Shown piece after piece: positions 8,686 to 16,009 of a stretch of 24,004 nucleotides of DNA. The notes below the pieces were generated by a model. That model ran no database searches, was not told the origin of the DNA, and worked only from the letters and a program-made list of their open reading frames with translations. This stretch comes from Bacteroidales bacterium UBA4866. GTDB taxonomy: Bacteria > Bacteroidota > Bacteroidia > Bacteroidales > P3. Positions within the stretch are counted from its first letter, which is position 1; the number at the start of each line of letters is the position of its first letter. Position numbers and translations under genes: made by a program. The stretch lies in NCBI GenBank assembly GCA_002399565.1, contig DHDW01000046.1, positions 6,332-30,335 on the forward strand. Reading direction: 5' to 3'.

Positions 8686-11600
8686 ATGAAAAAGATTGTT
8701 TATACTTTTGCGATGCTATTGTTGATTCTTGCAAATTTAACATTAGAAGCTCAAAATATTATTGGACAAAATAATAATAATATAGTTAATAATCCTCCAT
8801 TCATAAAGGAGTCTATGGAAGATTTATCTTTCTCTCAAAAATTTGATTTTTTGAGATTGGACACAGAACAAACAGATAACGGAGTCTTTTTCAGGCTTTA
8901 TATGGGCGAGGATTTTGGAAGAACTCAAAAAGTTGGAATTCCTGAGCTACCAACCTATAATAAATTAATAGAAATCCCTTATGGTGCTGAAATTCAAATT
9001 GAGTATAAGAATATAATTACTGAATCAATTTCTTTAGATAAATATGGTAAGTATAAGGTTATTCCATCTCAAAAATCACTTTCTAAGAGTAAGGACTTTG
9101 AGTCATTTATTATAGATGATAAAGTATATTCTTCTAATACTTTTGTTGGAAATGATTTGGTTAGAGTAGAACAATTAGGTTTTATGTCCTCTATGCGTTT
9201 GGCTCGATTGGTAATATCTCCAATCAAATATAATCCTGGTGAAAATGTTATTGAGATTGTTAGGTCTTTTGATGTCTCAATTAAGTTTGTGAATGCAGAT
9301 ATAAAATCAACTATTAATGCAAAAAGAATTTATAATAATCAACAATCTTCATTCTTAAAGTCTTCTGTTTTAAATGGTAAAAATCTCTCTGCTACAGTTT
9401 CATATTCTCCGTTGAATCGTCCTTTGAAAATGATTATACTTTCTGACCCTATGTTTGAAGAAACTTTGCAGCCTTTTATAAGATGGAAAAGAGAAAAGGG
9501 GATAGAGATAGTTGAAGTTTATAAGGGTGATGCGGGAGTAGGAACAACAAATTCTTCAATTAAAGCTTACCTTAAATCACTTTGGGATAATGCAACAGCA
9601 GACGCTCCAGCAGCTGATTATCTACTTATTTGTGGAGATTCGCAACAAATTCCTTCTTTTGCTACAGTAACAAAACCAGAAGACCCTGCACCTACTGATT
9701 TATACTATGCAGAATATACAGGTGATTTCTTACCAGATTTATTTTATGGTAGGTTTTCTGCTCAAACTGTTCAGCAGATGGAGAATATCATAAACAAGGT
9801 AATTAATTATGAGCAATTTTTATTTCAAGATACAGCATTTCTTAAGAAAACTCTATTAGTTGCAGGAAAGGAAACATCAGCTCCAGCTCCAACCTGTGGA
9901 AATGGTCAAGTCAATTATGCTAAACAATATTTACAAAATAATCCTTCTATTGATACATTAATATATTATAATCCTTCATCAGGTAGTTATTCTTCTCAAA
10001 TTAGGGATAGTATTTCTCAAAAAGGATTTTCATATATTAATTATACGGCGCATTGTGATGAAATGGGTTGGTCAAGTCCATCTCTTTCTGCAACTAATAT
10101 TAATTCAATGACTAATTATGGAAAGTTTCCTATGTTTATCAACAACTGTTGCTTGTCAAATAAGTTTGATGTGAATGAATGTTTTGGAGAAGCTATTTTG
10201 AGAGCAAACAATAAAGGAGGTATTGGAGCAATTGGAGGAAGTAATTACACTTATTGGTATGAAGATTTTTATTGGTCGGTTGGTAGTAAATCTCTTAATT
10301 TGAATCCAAGTTATGATTCCAATAATTTAGGAGCTTATGATAGATTATTCCATAAGTATAATGAGCCATTTAATAGGTGGTATATAACTTCTGGTCAAAT
10401 TATGCAAGGAGGTAATTTAGCTGTTCAGCAATATGGTTCAGATTTAGCAGACTATTATTGGGAAATTTATCATCTCATGGGAGATCCTTCTCTTATGCCT
10501 TATGTTGGACTTCCTGGAACAATTACAAATAATGTTCCAGATACAATTGCACTTGGTTCTTCAAGTCTTCAAATCCAGACAGATGCTTATGCATTTGTTG
10601 GACTTTCTCATAATGGAGTTTTGATTGGAGCTTCACAAGCGGATGAAAATGGATTAGCAAGTATTAGTTTTATTTCTCAGCTTAACCAACCAGGGTTCTT
10701 AAAAGTTGTAATAACCAATCAATTCTCTAAACCAATTATTGATTCTATTGTTGTAGCTTCTCCAAATTATCCATTAATTAATATTAGCAATATTAAATAT
10801 GCTAATAATCAGTCTCAAGAAGTAACACTTTTGAATAATAATGAAGAGTATTATGTGAGTTTTACTCTTGCAAATTTAGGCTCTGTATCAATTGATAGTG
10901 TAAAATTATCAATGTTTAATTCTAATAATATTATATTCTTAGATTCAGTAGAATATATCGGTTCTATGATTGCTTTTTCAAATCATGAAATTCAAAATAG
11001 GTTTAGAATAAAGGTTATTGATGGCATAGAAGATAAAAGTATTTTAGGATTTTATTTTAAGATTGAGGGAGAAAATAGTTATTTGTCAAATAGAGTTTTT
11101 TCAGCAAAAGCTTCATGTCCAAATATTGTGGTAGATAATTTATCCATAACAATTGACACAGCCAATAGCTCTTTGGTTGGAGAAGAGATTTTAATAAGAT
11201 TTGATGTTAAGAATACAGGAAATAATATTTCACATGCAGGAAGTGTTTCTTTAGATAACATTTCATCTAATTTGTCATATATATCTAATAATATTCTTCC
11301 TTTAAATTCTTTGACCCCAAACGCTTACTATTCTTATGAGTTTAGGCTTAATTTCAATTCAGACAATCAACAAGACAATCTTATTGGATTTAGAATGAGA
11401 GCCATTGCAAATCTTTATGGAAATGCAAAACGTTATGATTCAATCTCAATGATGGGAAATATTGAAACTTTTGAAACAGGAAATTTGAATTCTTATTCAT
11501 GGGAGAATATTTCAACAAATCCTTGGGCGATTGATAATAATCCAAGTAATTCATATCAAGGAAGCTATTCATTGAAATCAGGTTCAATTTTAAATAATAG

Positions 11601-12135
11601 CAAAACAACTTTAAATGTTAATTATAGTTCAATTGTAAATGATAGTATTATCTTCTTTATGAGGACTTCAACCGAACAAAACTATGATATTTTAAGATTC
11701 TATATTGATAATATTGCTGTATTAGAAACTTCTGGAGAAATTCCTTGGAAGCGTTATGCATTTGCAGTTAGTCAAGGGGAAAATAATTTCAAATGGGAAT
11801 ATGAAAAAGATTATTCTCAATCAGGAGGGAGTGATGCTGTTTGGATTGATAATGTTAAGTTTCCAATTAATGGAATAATGCTTTATAATAGTGATATAAG
11901 TAATAATATAGTTAATATTATTGTATATCCAAATCCAGCACAAGATTTCATTTCTATTACTAATATAGATAAAAATTCTCTAATTAAGTTATTTGATTCT
12001 ATGGGAAGACTTGTAGTTTTATCCAAAAATAATGACAATGTAATTAATACTTCCAATTTAAATAGTGGAATATACTATCTTTCAATAGAAAAAGATAATA
12101 ATATTATTTCTAAGAAAATTATTATTGCTAAGTAA
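8686..12135 (+). CDS. Gingipain-family C25 cysteine protease with T9SS C-terminal sorting domain
   Basis: Secreted protease of 1149 residues. In order: a signal peptide (1 to about 22, ending TLEAQ); a propeptide-like region containing the GIPELPTYNKLIEIPYGA pattern; the C25 catalytic domain with YTAHCDEMGW (His456) and NNCCLSNKF (catalytic Cys489 by alignment with gingipains), then CFGEAILR and WYEDFYWSVG; an Ig-like C25 domain (VGLSHNGVLIGAS); long beta-rich repeats; a cleaved-adhesin/MAM-like domain (about 926-1062); and a type A sorting domain from about 1076 (VYPNPAQDFISI to the end KKIIIAK). It should cross the outer membrane through the T9SS and be surface-attached or released. The NCC motif resembles gingipains rather than the sortase PorU. 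A TTG nine bases upstream would add three residues. DUF4271 follows within 5 bp. P1 specificity cannot be read from the sequence. Confidence 0.93.
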   Translation: MKKIVYTFAMLLLILANLTLEAQNIIGQNNNNIVNNPPFIKESMEDLSFSQKFDFLRLDTEQTDNGVFFRLYMGEDFGRTQKVGIPELPTYNKLIEIPYGAEIQIEYKNIITESISLDKYGKYKVIPSQKSLSKSKDFESFIIDDKVYSSNTFVGNDLVRVEQLGFMSSMRLARLVISPIKYNPGENVIEIVRSFDVSIKFVNADIKSTINAKRIYNNQQSSFLKSSVLNGKNLSATVSYSPLNRPLKMIILSDPMFEETLQPFIRWKREKGIEIVEVYKGDAGVGTTNSSIKAYLKSLWDNATADAPAADYLLICGDSQQIPSFATVTKPEDPAPTDLYYAEYTGDFLPDLFYGRFSAQTVQQMENIINKVINYEQFLFQDTAFLKKTLLVAGKETSAPAPTCGNGQVNYAKQYLQNNPSIDTLIYYNPSSGSYSSQIRDSISQKGFSYINYTAHCDEMGWSSPSLSATNINSMTNYGKFPMFINNCCLSNKFDVNECFGEAILRANNKGGIGAIGGSNYTYWYEDFYWSVGSKSLNLNPSYDSNNLGAYDRLFHKYNEPFNRWYITSGQIMQGGNLAVQQYGSDLADYYWEIYHLMGDPSLMPYVGLPGTITNNVPDTIALGSSSLQIQTDAYAFVGLSHNGVLIGASQADENGLASISFISQLNQPGFLKVVITNQFSKPIIDSIVVASPNYPLINISNIKYANNQSQEVTLLNNNEEYYVSFTLANLGSVSIDSVKLSMFNSNNIIFLDSVEYIGSMIAFSNHEIQNRFRIKVIDGIEDKSILGFYFKIEGENSYLSNRVFSAKASCPNIVVDNLSITIDTANSSLVGEEILIRFDVKNTGNNISHAGSVSLDNISSNLSYISNNILPLNSLTPNAYYSYEFRLNFNSDNQQDNLIGFRMRAIANLYGNAKRYDSISMMGNIETFETGNLNSYSWENISTNPWAIDNNPSNSYQGSYSLKSGSILNNSKTTLNVNYSSIVNDSIIFFMRTSTEQNYDILRFYIDNIAVLETSGEIPWKRYAFAVSQGENNFKWEYEKDYSQSGGSDAVWIDNVKFPINGIMLYNSDISNNIVNIIVYPNPAQDFISITNIDKNSLIKLFDSMGRLVVLSKNNDNVINTSNLNSGIYYLSIEKDNNIISKKIIIAK

Positions 12136-12140
12136 TAGTG

Positions 12141-12977
12141 ATGCAAGATTCTGTTAGCTATAAGGCTGATTCTATTTCGAATATAAAAATAGAAAACCCT
12201 CTATTTGTTATTCCTGATTCGCTTAAAAGTGAATCTACTACTATTAGTTTTAAGCAATATATTAAAATATTAAATGATTATACTCCAGTTCTGGTTGAGA
12301 GGAAATCTTTATTCAAATACAAAAACTATTATGTGAGTAAAGATATAAAAATGATTGAAAGGGAAGTTAATCCTACTTATGGATGGGTATTTGGATTAAT
12401 CTTTATTTCAATTCTTATTTATAGTATTTTTATTAAAGCCTTTTATTCAAAGATAAAACTTATCTTTAAGGGGGTGTACTCAAATATTACAGTTTTTTCA
12501 ATTTCAATTCTTCTCTTTGTTCCAATTTTTTCATTATTGATTTATGCTCCATTAAGTTACTACAACTATTTAAGCTACTCTCCAATTAATTCTCATTTTG
12601 GGACATATTTGCTAATAGTTTTAGTTGCCTTAACATTTTTTTTGATAAAATATGTGTTGATATATTTCTTTGGATTATTATTCAGATTAGAGGCTTTATG
12701 TTCTAAATACAATTTTAATCACACCCTTTTCTTTATTACAGATGGTTTAGTTTTAATTCCTTTTGTTTTTTTGTTCTATTTTTTACCAAATAATCTTCAA
12801 TTTTCAATCCTAATTGCAAGTATTATTGCAATTAGTATATTATTCTTATTTAGATTAATAAGAGGTTTCGCTTTAGTTTTCAAGAATACAAAAGCATCTC
12901 AATTCTATTTATTTGTTTATCTTTGCACGGTTGAATTTCTACCAATAATAATAATATTTAAATATCTATTTTCATAA
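12141..12977 (+). CDS. DUF4271 family integral membrane protein
   Basis: Protein of 278 residues: an N-terminal soluble stretch of about 80 residues, then roughly six hydrophobic membrane segments, the last ending at the C terminus (LPIIIIFKYLFS). The length, topology and position upstream of a hemD-like gene match the Bacteroidota DUF4271 family, whose function I do not know. The start is 5 bp after the protease stop; a GTG at 12138 directly precedes the chosen ATG and would add one residue. Tight spacing implies co-transcription with the C25 protease gene and the HemD-like gene 24 bp downstream. Confidence 0.8.
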   Translation: MQDSVSYKADSISNIKIENPLFVIPDSLKSESTTISFKQYIKILNDYTPVLVERKSLFKYKNYYVSKDIKMIEREVNPTYGWVFGLIFISILIYSIFIKAFYSKIKLIFKGVYSNITVFSISILLFVPIFSLLIYAPLSYYNYLSYSPINSHFGTYLLIVLVALTFFLIKYVLIYFFGLLFRLEALCSKYNFNHTLFFITDGLVLIPFVFLFYFLPNNLQFSILIASIIAISILFLFRLIRGFALVFKNTKASQFYLFVYLCTVEFLPIIIIFKYLFS

Positions 12978-13001
12978 TAATTAAGTTTTTAGCCAATAGT
13001 T

Positions 13002-13886
13002 ATGAGCAAGCAAATAATTAAAAATGTTCTTATTTCTCAACCAGCTCCTGCTGATATTGACAAATCACAATATAAAGTATTAATAGATAAACATAATCTT
13101 AATCTTACATTTAATAAATTCTTTGATGTAGTTGGTATTACTAATAAAGAATATAGAGATTCGAAAGTTAGTATATTAGATCATTCTGCAGTGATTGTTA
13201 CTAGCAAGTTGGCTGTAGACAACTACTTTAGATTGGCTAAAGAATTACGTTTAGTTATACCTGAATCAATGAAGTTTTTCTGTGTCTCAGAAAGTATTGC
13301 AAATTACTTACAGAACTATATTCAATACAGAAAAAGAAAAATATTTTATGGGAAACTACAGTTTTCAGAATTAATTAGTGTTATAATAAAACATAAGAAC
13401 GAAACATTTCTATATCCTTGTTCTGAAGAAACAACTCCTGAGAATTTTAAGCTTTTGGAAAAAGCTAAAATAACGTATACAAAATCTGTTATGTATCGTT
13501 CAGTGCCTAAAAACTTAAGTGAAGTTGACATCAAGAATTTTGATTTAGTGGTAATGTTTAGCCCAATTGGTGTAAAATCATTTATACAAAGTTTCAAGCC
13601 GTCTGATTATGAAAAAGTAGTTGTTGCTGCTTTTGGTTCTAATACTCAAGTTGCTTTGAAAGAAGCAAAAATTAGAACTTTGATTCCAGCCCCAACTATT
13701 GAGGCTCCATCTATGATTATGGCAATTGATAGATATCTTTCATTTACTGCAAATGAGTTGGAAGAGCATCAATTAAAAATTGAAGAAGAGTTTAATAAAA
13801 AACCAGAGAAAAAAGCTCCGGCGTCTTTAAAAATTACTGCAAAAAAAACTGCTAAAACTCAAGCAGAAAAACCAAAGTCAAAATAA
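13002..13886 (+). CDS. hemD: Uroporphyrinogen-III synthase-like (HemD family) protein with basic C-terminal tail
   Basis: Protein of 294 residues with the two alternating domains of HemD proteins, which close the linear tetrapyrrole hydroxymethylbilane to uroporphyrinogen III. The Bacteroidota form is recognisable from the start (NVLISQPAPADIDKSQY), the AVIVTSKLAVDNYF strand-helix, and VVMFSPIGVKSFI with AFGSNTQVALKEA. Residues about 262-294 are a lysine/alanine-rich, probably disordered tail. Other tetrapyrrole genes are absent from the window, and homologues persist in this position in many Bacteroidota, so true synthase activity is not assured. It lies 24 bp after DUF4271 and 11 bp before rnpA. 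Confidence 0.8.
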   Translation: MSKQIIKNVLISQPAPADIDKSQYKVLIDKHNLNLTFNKFFDVVGITNKEYRDSKVSILDHSAVIVTSKLAVDNYFRLAKELRLVIPESMKFFCVSESIANYLQNYIQYRKRKIFYGKLQFSELISVIIKHKNETFLYPCSEETTPENFKLLEKAKITYTKSVMYRSVPKNLSEVDIKNFDLVVMFSPIGVKSFIQSFKPSDYEKVVVAAFGSNTQVALKEAKIRTLIPAPTIEAPSMIMAIDRYLSFTANELEEHQLKIEEEFNKKPEKKAPASLKITAKKTAKTQAEKPKSK

Positions 13887-13897
13887 ATGTTGACTAA

Positions 13898-14305
13898 ATG
13901 TATAAGTTCCCAAAAAGTGAAAGACTTTGTAGTAAAATTGAAATAGCTAAATTATTTTCTAGTAAAGATGGATTTTTGAATTATCCATTAAGTGTAAAAT
14001 TTCATGTGAATGAAAGTCAGTCGCCAAAAGTTAAATTAGTGATTGTATCTCCAAAGAAATATCAAAGACTTTCTATTAGTAGGAATAGAATTAAAAGATT
14101 GATAAGAGAAGCATATAGGTTAAATAGTCAAGAGATTAAAGATTTTTCTTCAGGTAATAAAATTAATATTTATTTTGCTTTTTCTTTTGTTAGTCAACAA
14201 ATGGTAGAATTTGATAAGATTAATATTGTTGTAAGCAAGTCATTGACAAGAATCATTAACGAGTTAAAACAGAGAATTGAAAACAATAATCAAATTGATA
14301 AGTAA
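13898..14305 (+). CDS. rnpA: Ribonuclease P protein component
   Basis: Protein of 135 residues that assists the RNase P RNA in removing 5' leaders from tRNA precursors. It starts [18 protein letters not shown], and the family RNR helix is clear at [15 protein letters not shown] (Arg62 to Arg74). It lies 11 bp after the HemD-like gene, and its 3' end overlaps yidD by 29 bp, the common rnpA-yidD arrangement. The RNase P RNA gene itself is not seen in this window. Confidence 0.95.
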   Translation: MYKFPKSERLCSKIEIAKLFSSKDGFLNYPLSVKFHVNESQSPKVKLVIVSPKKYQRLSISRNRIKRLIREAYRLNSQEIKDFSSGNKINIYFAFSFVSQQMVEFDKINIVVSKSLTRIINELKQRIENNNQIDK

Positions 14306-14519
14306 GCTATTTTACTATATTTTGATTGGAATTATACGTTTCTATCAAACGGCAATTTCTCCCCATTTTCCTGCATCATGTAGATATACCCCTACTTGTT
14401 CTCAGTATGGATTAGAAGCGATAAAAAAATATGGACCATTTAAAGGAGGTTTATTAACTCTAAAAAGAATTTTGAGTTGTCATCCCTGGGGAGGGAGTGG
14501 ATATGATCCAGTCCCATAA
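14277..14519 (+). CDS. yidD: Membrane protein insertion efficiency factor YidD
   Basis: Protein of 80 residues, the usual size, with an amphipathic hydrophobic N terminus and the conserved core [35 protein letters not shown] and [12 protein letters not shown]. It associates with the inner membrane and aids YidC-dependent insertion. No ATG exists in frame before the conserved core, so translation probably starts at TTG 14277, inside rnpA. A second TTG at 14292 is possible. The 29-bp overlap suggests translational coupling to rnpA. Confidence 0.93.
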   Translation: MKTIIKLISKLFYYILIGIIRFYQTAISPHFPASCRYTPTCSQYGLEAIKKYGPFKGGLLTLKRILSCHPWGGSGYDPVP

Positions 14520-14626
14520 AGATAACTCTATGACAAATTTAAGTTATAAATAATTAAAACCTATAAAGTAAAGCATATCCTTAATAAAGTACTTACTTGC
14601 TATAAATGTATCGCCATGTTTTTGGA

Positions 14627-14664
14627 GAAAGCACCACCTGTTTTTTTTAATAAGTGGTGCTTTC
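14627..14664. terminator. Inverted repeat between convergent yidD and ssb, possible bidirectional terminator
   Basis: GAAAGCACCAC (14627-14637) and GTGGTGCTTTC (14654-14664) pair perfectly, extending by one A-T pair outward. The T run, eight bases, lies in the 16-nt loop rather than after the stem, which is atypical for an intrinsic terminator. The position between convergent genes still favours a shared terminator. Confidence 0.55.
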
Positions 14665-14680
14665 TTATGTAATAAATGCG

Positions 14681-15124
14681 TTAGAATGGTAAATCTCCAA
14701 GAGTATCTGTGTCGGAGAATTCATTTATTATATTAGCCAATGTAGGTTCTGATATAGAATTATTATTATTTTGGTATTGATCTGTTTGAGAGTTTTGATT
14801 TCTAGTTAGAATCATAAAGTTGTCTGAAACAATTTCAACAGAATGTTTTTTATTCCCTTCTTTATCCTCCCATTGACGATTTCTAAGTTTCCCTTCTATG
14901 AAAACTTGCATGCCTTTTTTTAAAAACTTTTCTGCAACGTCTGCCAATCCTCTCCAGCAAACAACGTTATGCCATTCGGTTTGTTCTATCTTTTGTCCAT
15001 CTTTATTTTTGTAAGTCTCGGTAGTAGCCAAGGGAAATGTAGCTTTCTTAACTCCATCAAAAACAATAATATCAGGATCTTTACCTAAATTTCCAATTAA
15101 AATAACTTTGTTTACTCCAGCCAT
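14681..15124 (-). CDS. ssb: Single-stranded DNA-binding protein
   Basis: Protein of 147 residues: an OB-fold of about 110 residues (MAGVNKVILIGNLGKDPD, EWHNVVCWRGLADVAEKFLKKG, VFIEGKLRNRQWEDKEG), a short Gln/Asn/Ser-rich disordered linker and the conserved tail ending LGDLPF. The tail is the docking tip for replication and repair partners, here reading D-x-L-P-F. It coats single-stranded DNA in replication, recombination and repair. It is monocistronic and convergent with yidD. Confidence 0.97.
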   Translation of the reverse strand: MAGVNKVILIGNLGKDPDIIVFDGVKKATFPLATTETYKNKDGQKIEQTEWHNVVCWRGLADVAEKFLKKGMQVFIEGKLRNRQWEDKEGNKKHSVEIVSDNFMILTRNQNSQTDQYQNNNNSISEPTLANIINEFSDTDTLGDLPF

Positions 15125-15186
15125 AACTTGTTTTTTTGATTAATAATTAATATTTGTTTCTCTAAATAGATATTGTTAATAATTTG

Positions 15187-15194
15187 CAAATATA
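15187..15194 (-). promoter_or_regulatory. ssb promoter, -7 element
   Basis: The minus strand reads TATATTTG, an exact TAnnTTTG match, 62 bp upstream of the ssb ATG. No matching -33 TTTG lies at the expected distance. Confidence 0.5.
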
Positions 15195-15269
15195 TAAAAT
15201 ACTTTCAACAATAGATGAATTTACTTTATCAAATTAACTTTACACCTTACAATGAATAATTTACTGCTA

Positions 15270-15300
15270 AAAAAATCATTTCAACTGAAAATGATTTTTT
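15270..15300. terminator. Terminator-like hairpin between the divergent ssb and HU promoters
   Basis: AAAAAATCATTT (15270-15281) and AAATGATTTTTT (15289-15300) form a perfect 12-bp stem with a 7-nt loop. The 3' arm ends in six T, and the symmetrical A run makes it terminator-like in both directions. It does not lie downstream of any recognised gene. Confidence 0.5.
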
Positions 15301-15389
15301 AATATTCTATACATTGAGGTAAATTATTGATTGTGAAATAGAAACAATAAATTTAGAAAATTAAAGTTGTTGAAAATGAATAAATTTGT

Positions 15390-15419
15390 TTTGTGTGAAT
15401 AAATAATTTTATATCTTTG
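15390..15419 (+). promoter_or_regulatory. Promoter of the HU/IHF gene, complete -33 and -7
   Basis: TTTG at 15390-15393 and TATCTTTG at 15412-15419 match both Bacteroidota consensus elements with an 18-bp spacer. This is the best promoter in the window. The leader to the ATG at 15490 would be about 60 nt. Confidence 0.75.
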
Positions 15420-15489
15420 CAAACTCAATCTACTTAATTAAGTTAGATATTAATATTGAAATTGTTAACAAATAAGATTAAAAAAAGAC

Positions 15490-15774
15490 ATGACAAAAGC
15501 TGAAATCGTTGCAGAAATTGCACAAAGAACAGGGTTAGAAAAAGTAAACATCCAAGCAACTGTAGAAACTTTTATGGAAGTTGTAAAAGATTCTCTTGGA
15601 AAAGGAAACAACGTATATTTAAGAGGTTTTGGAAGCTTTATCATTAAAAGAAGAGCAGAGAAGACAGGAAGAAATATTTCAAAAAATACAACTGTAATTA
15701 TTCCTGCACACAATATTCCATCATTTAAACCTGCAAAAGTTTTCATGAGTGGTATCAAAACAAAAGTAAAATAA
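15490..15774 (+). CDS. HU/IHF family DNA-binding protein
   Basis: Histone-like protein of 94 residues, typical length. It opens MTKAEIVAEIAQRTGLEK, and the signature RGFGSFIIKRRAEKTGRNISK with the arm tip IIPAHNIPSFKPAK contains the conserved proline that intercalates in bent DNA. The dimer bends and compacts DNA in the nucleoid. It has its own strong promoter and is followed after 17 bp by the 30-residue basic protein, with a terminator-like hairpin after that. HU and IHF cannot be separated by eye. Confidence 0.96.
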   Translation: MTKAEIVAEIAQRTGLEKVNIQATVETFMEVVKDSLGKGNNVYLRGFGSFIIKRRAEKTGRNISKNTTVIIPAHNIPSFKPAKVFMSGIKTKVK

Positions 15775-15791
15775 TTTAATATTTAGAAAAA

Positions 15792-15884
15792 ATGCCAAGC
15801 GGAAAGAAAAGAAAACGTCATAAGATGTCAACGCACAAACGTAAAAAACGTTTGCGCAAGAATAGACATAAGAATAAGAAATAG
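15792..15884 (+). CDS. Tiny basic AURKAIP1/COX24-type protein, probable small-subunit ribosomal protein (bS22/mS38-like)
   Basis: An ORF of 30 codons encoding MPSGKKRKRHKMSTHKRKKR and then LRKNRHKNKK. Over half of the residues are Lys or Arg. The pattern matches the AURKAIP1/COX24 domain proteins annotated across Bacteroidota, and resembles the mitochondrial ribosomal protein mS38 and the mycobacterial 33-residue bS22. A role as an RNA-binding ribosomal protein of the small subunit is inferred from that kinship. It lies 17 bp after the HU/IHF gene, in the same transcript, and 125 bp before rng with a hairpin between. It is easily missed by gene finders because of its length. Confidence 0.85.
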   Translation: MPSGKKRKRHKMSTHKRKKRLRKNRHKNKK

Positions 15885-15939
15885 ATTTTTCTTATAAGTT
15901 TTTTGAATTATAGAAATATAATTATCAAATAAATAACCT

Positions 15940-15984
15940 ATATTGCGAAGTGTTATCAGTATTAATATTTCGCAATATTTTTTT
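15940..15984 (+). terminator. Strong terminator or attenuator hairpin just before rng
   Basis: ATATTGCGAA (15940-15949) and TTCGCAATAT (15969-15978) pair perfectly, and the stem extends inward through six more pairs including two G-U, leaving a 7-nt loop. Counting the last stem base, T7 follows directly (15978-15984). It lies 25 nt before the rng start, so it either ends the HU transcript or acts as an attenuator of rng. Confidence 0.75.
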
Positions 15985-16009
15985 AAAATAAAATTTACGG
16001 CTCCTATAT

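Noticed and set aside
8686..12135. PorU, the T9SS sortase, instead of a secreted cargo protease
   Set aside because: The NNCC active-site motif, C25 Ig-like domain, cleaved-adhesin-like domain and type A sorting domain match gingipain cargo better than PorU.
14627..14664. Small RNA gene in the yidD-ssb gap
   Set aside because: The only structure is an inverted repeat placed exactly where a convergent terminator is expected, and I see no promoter for a separate RNA.
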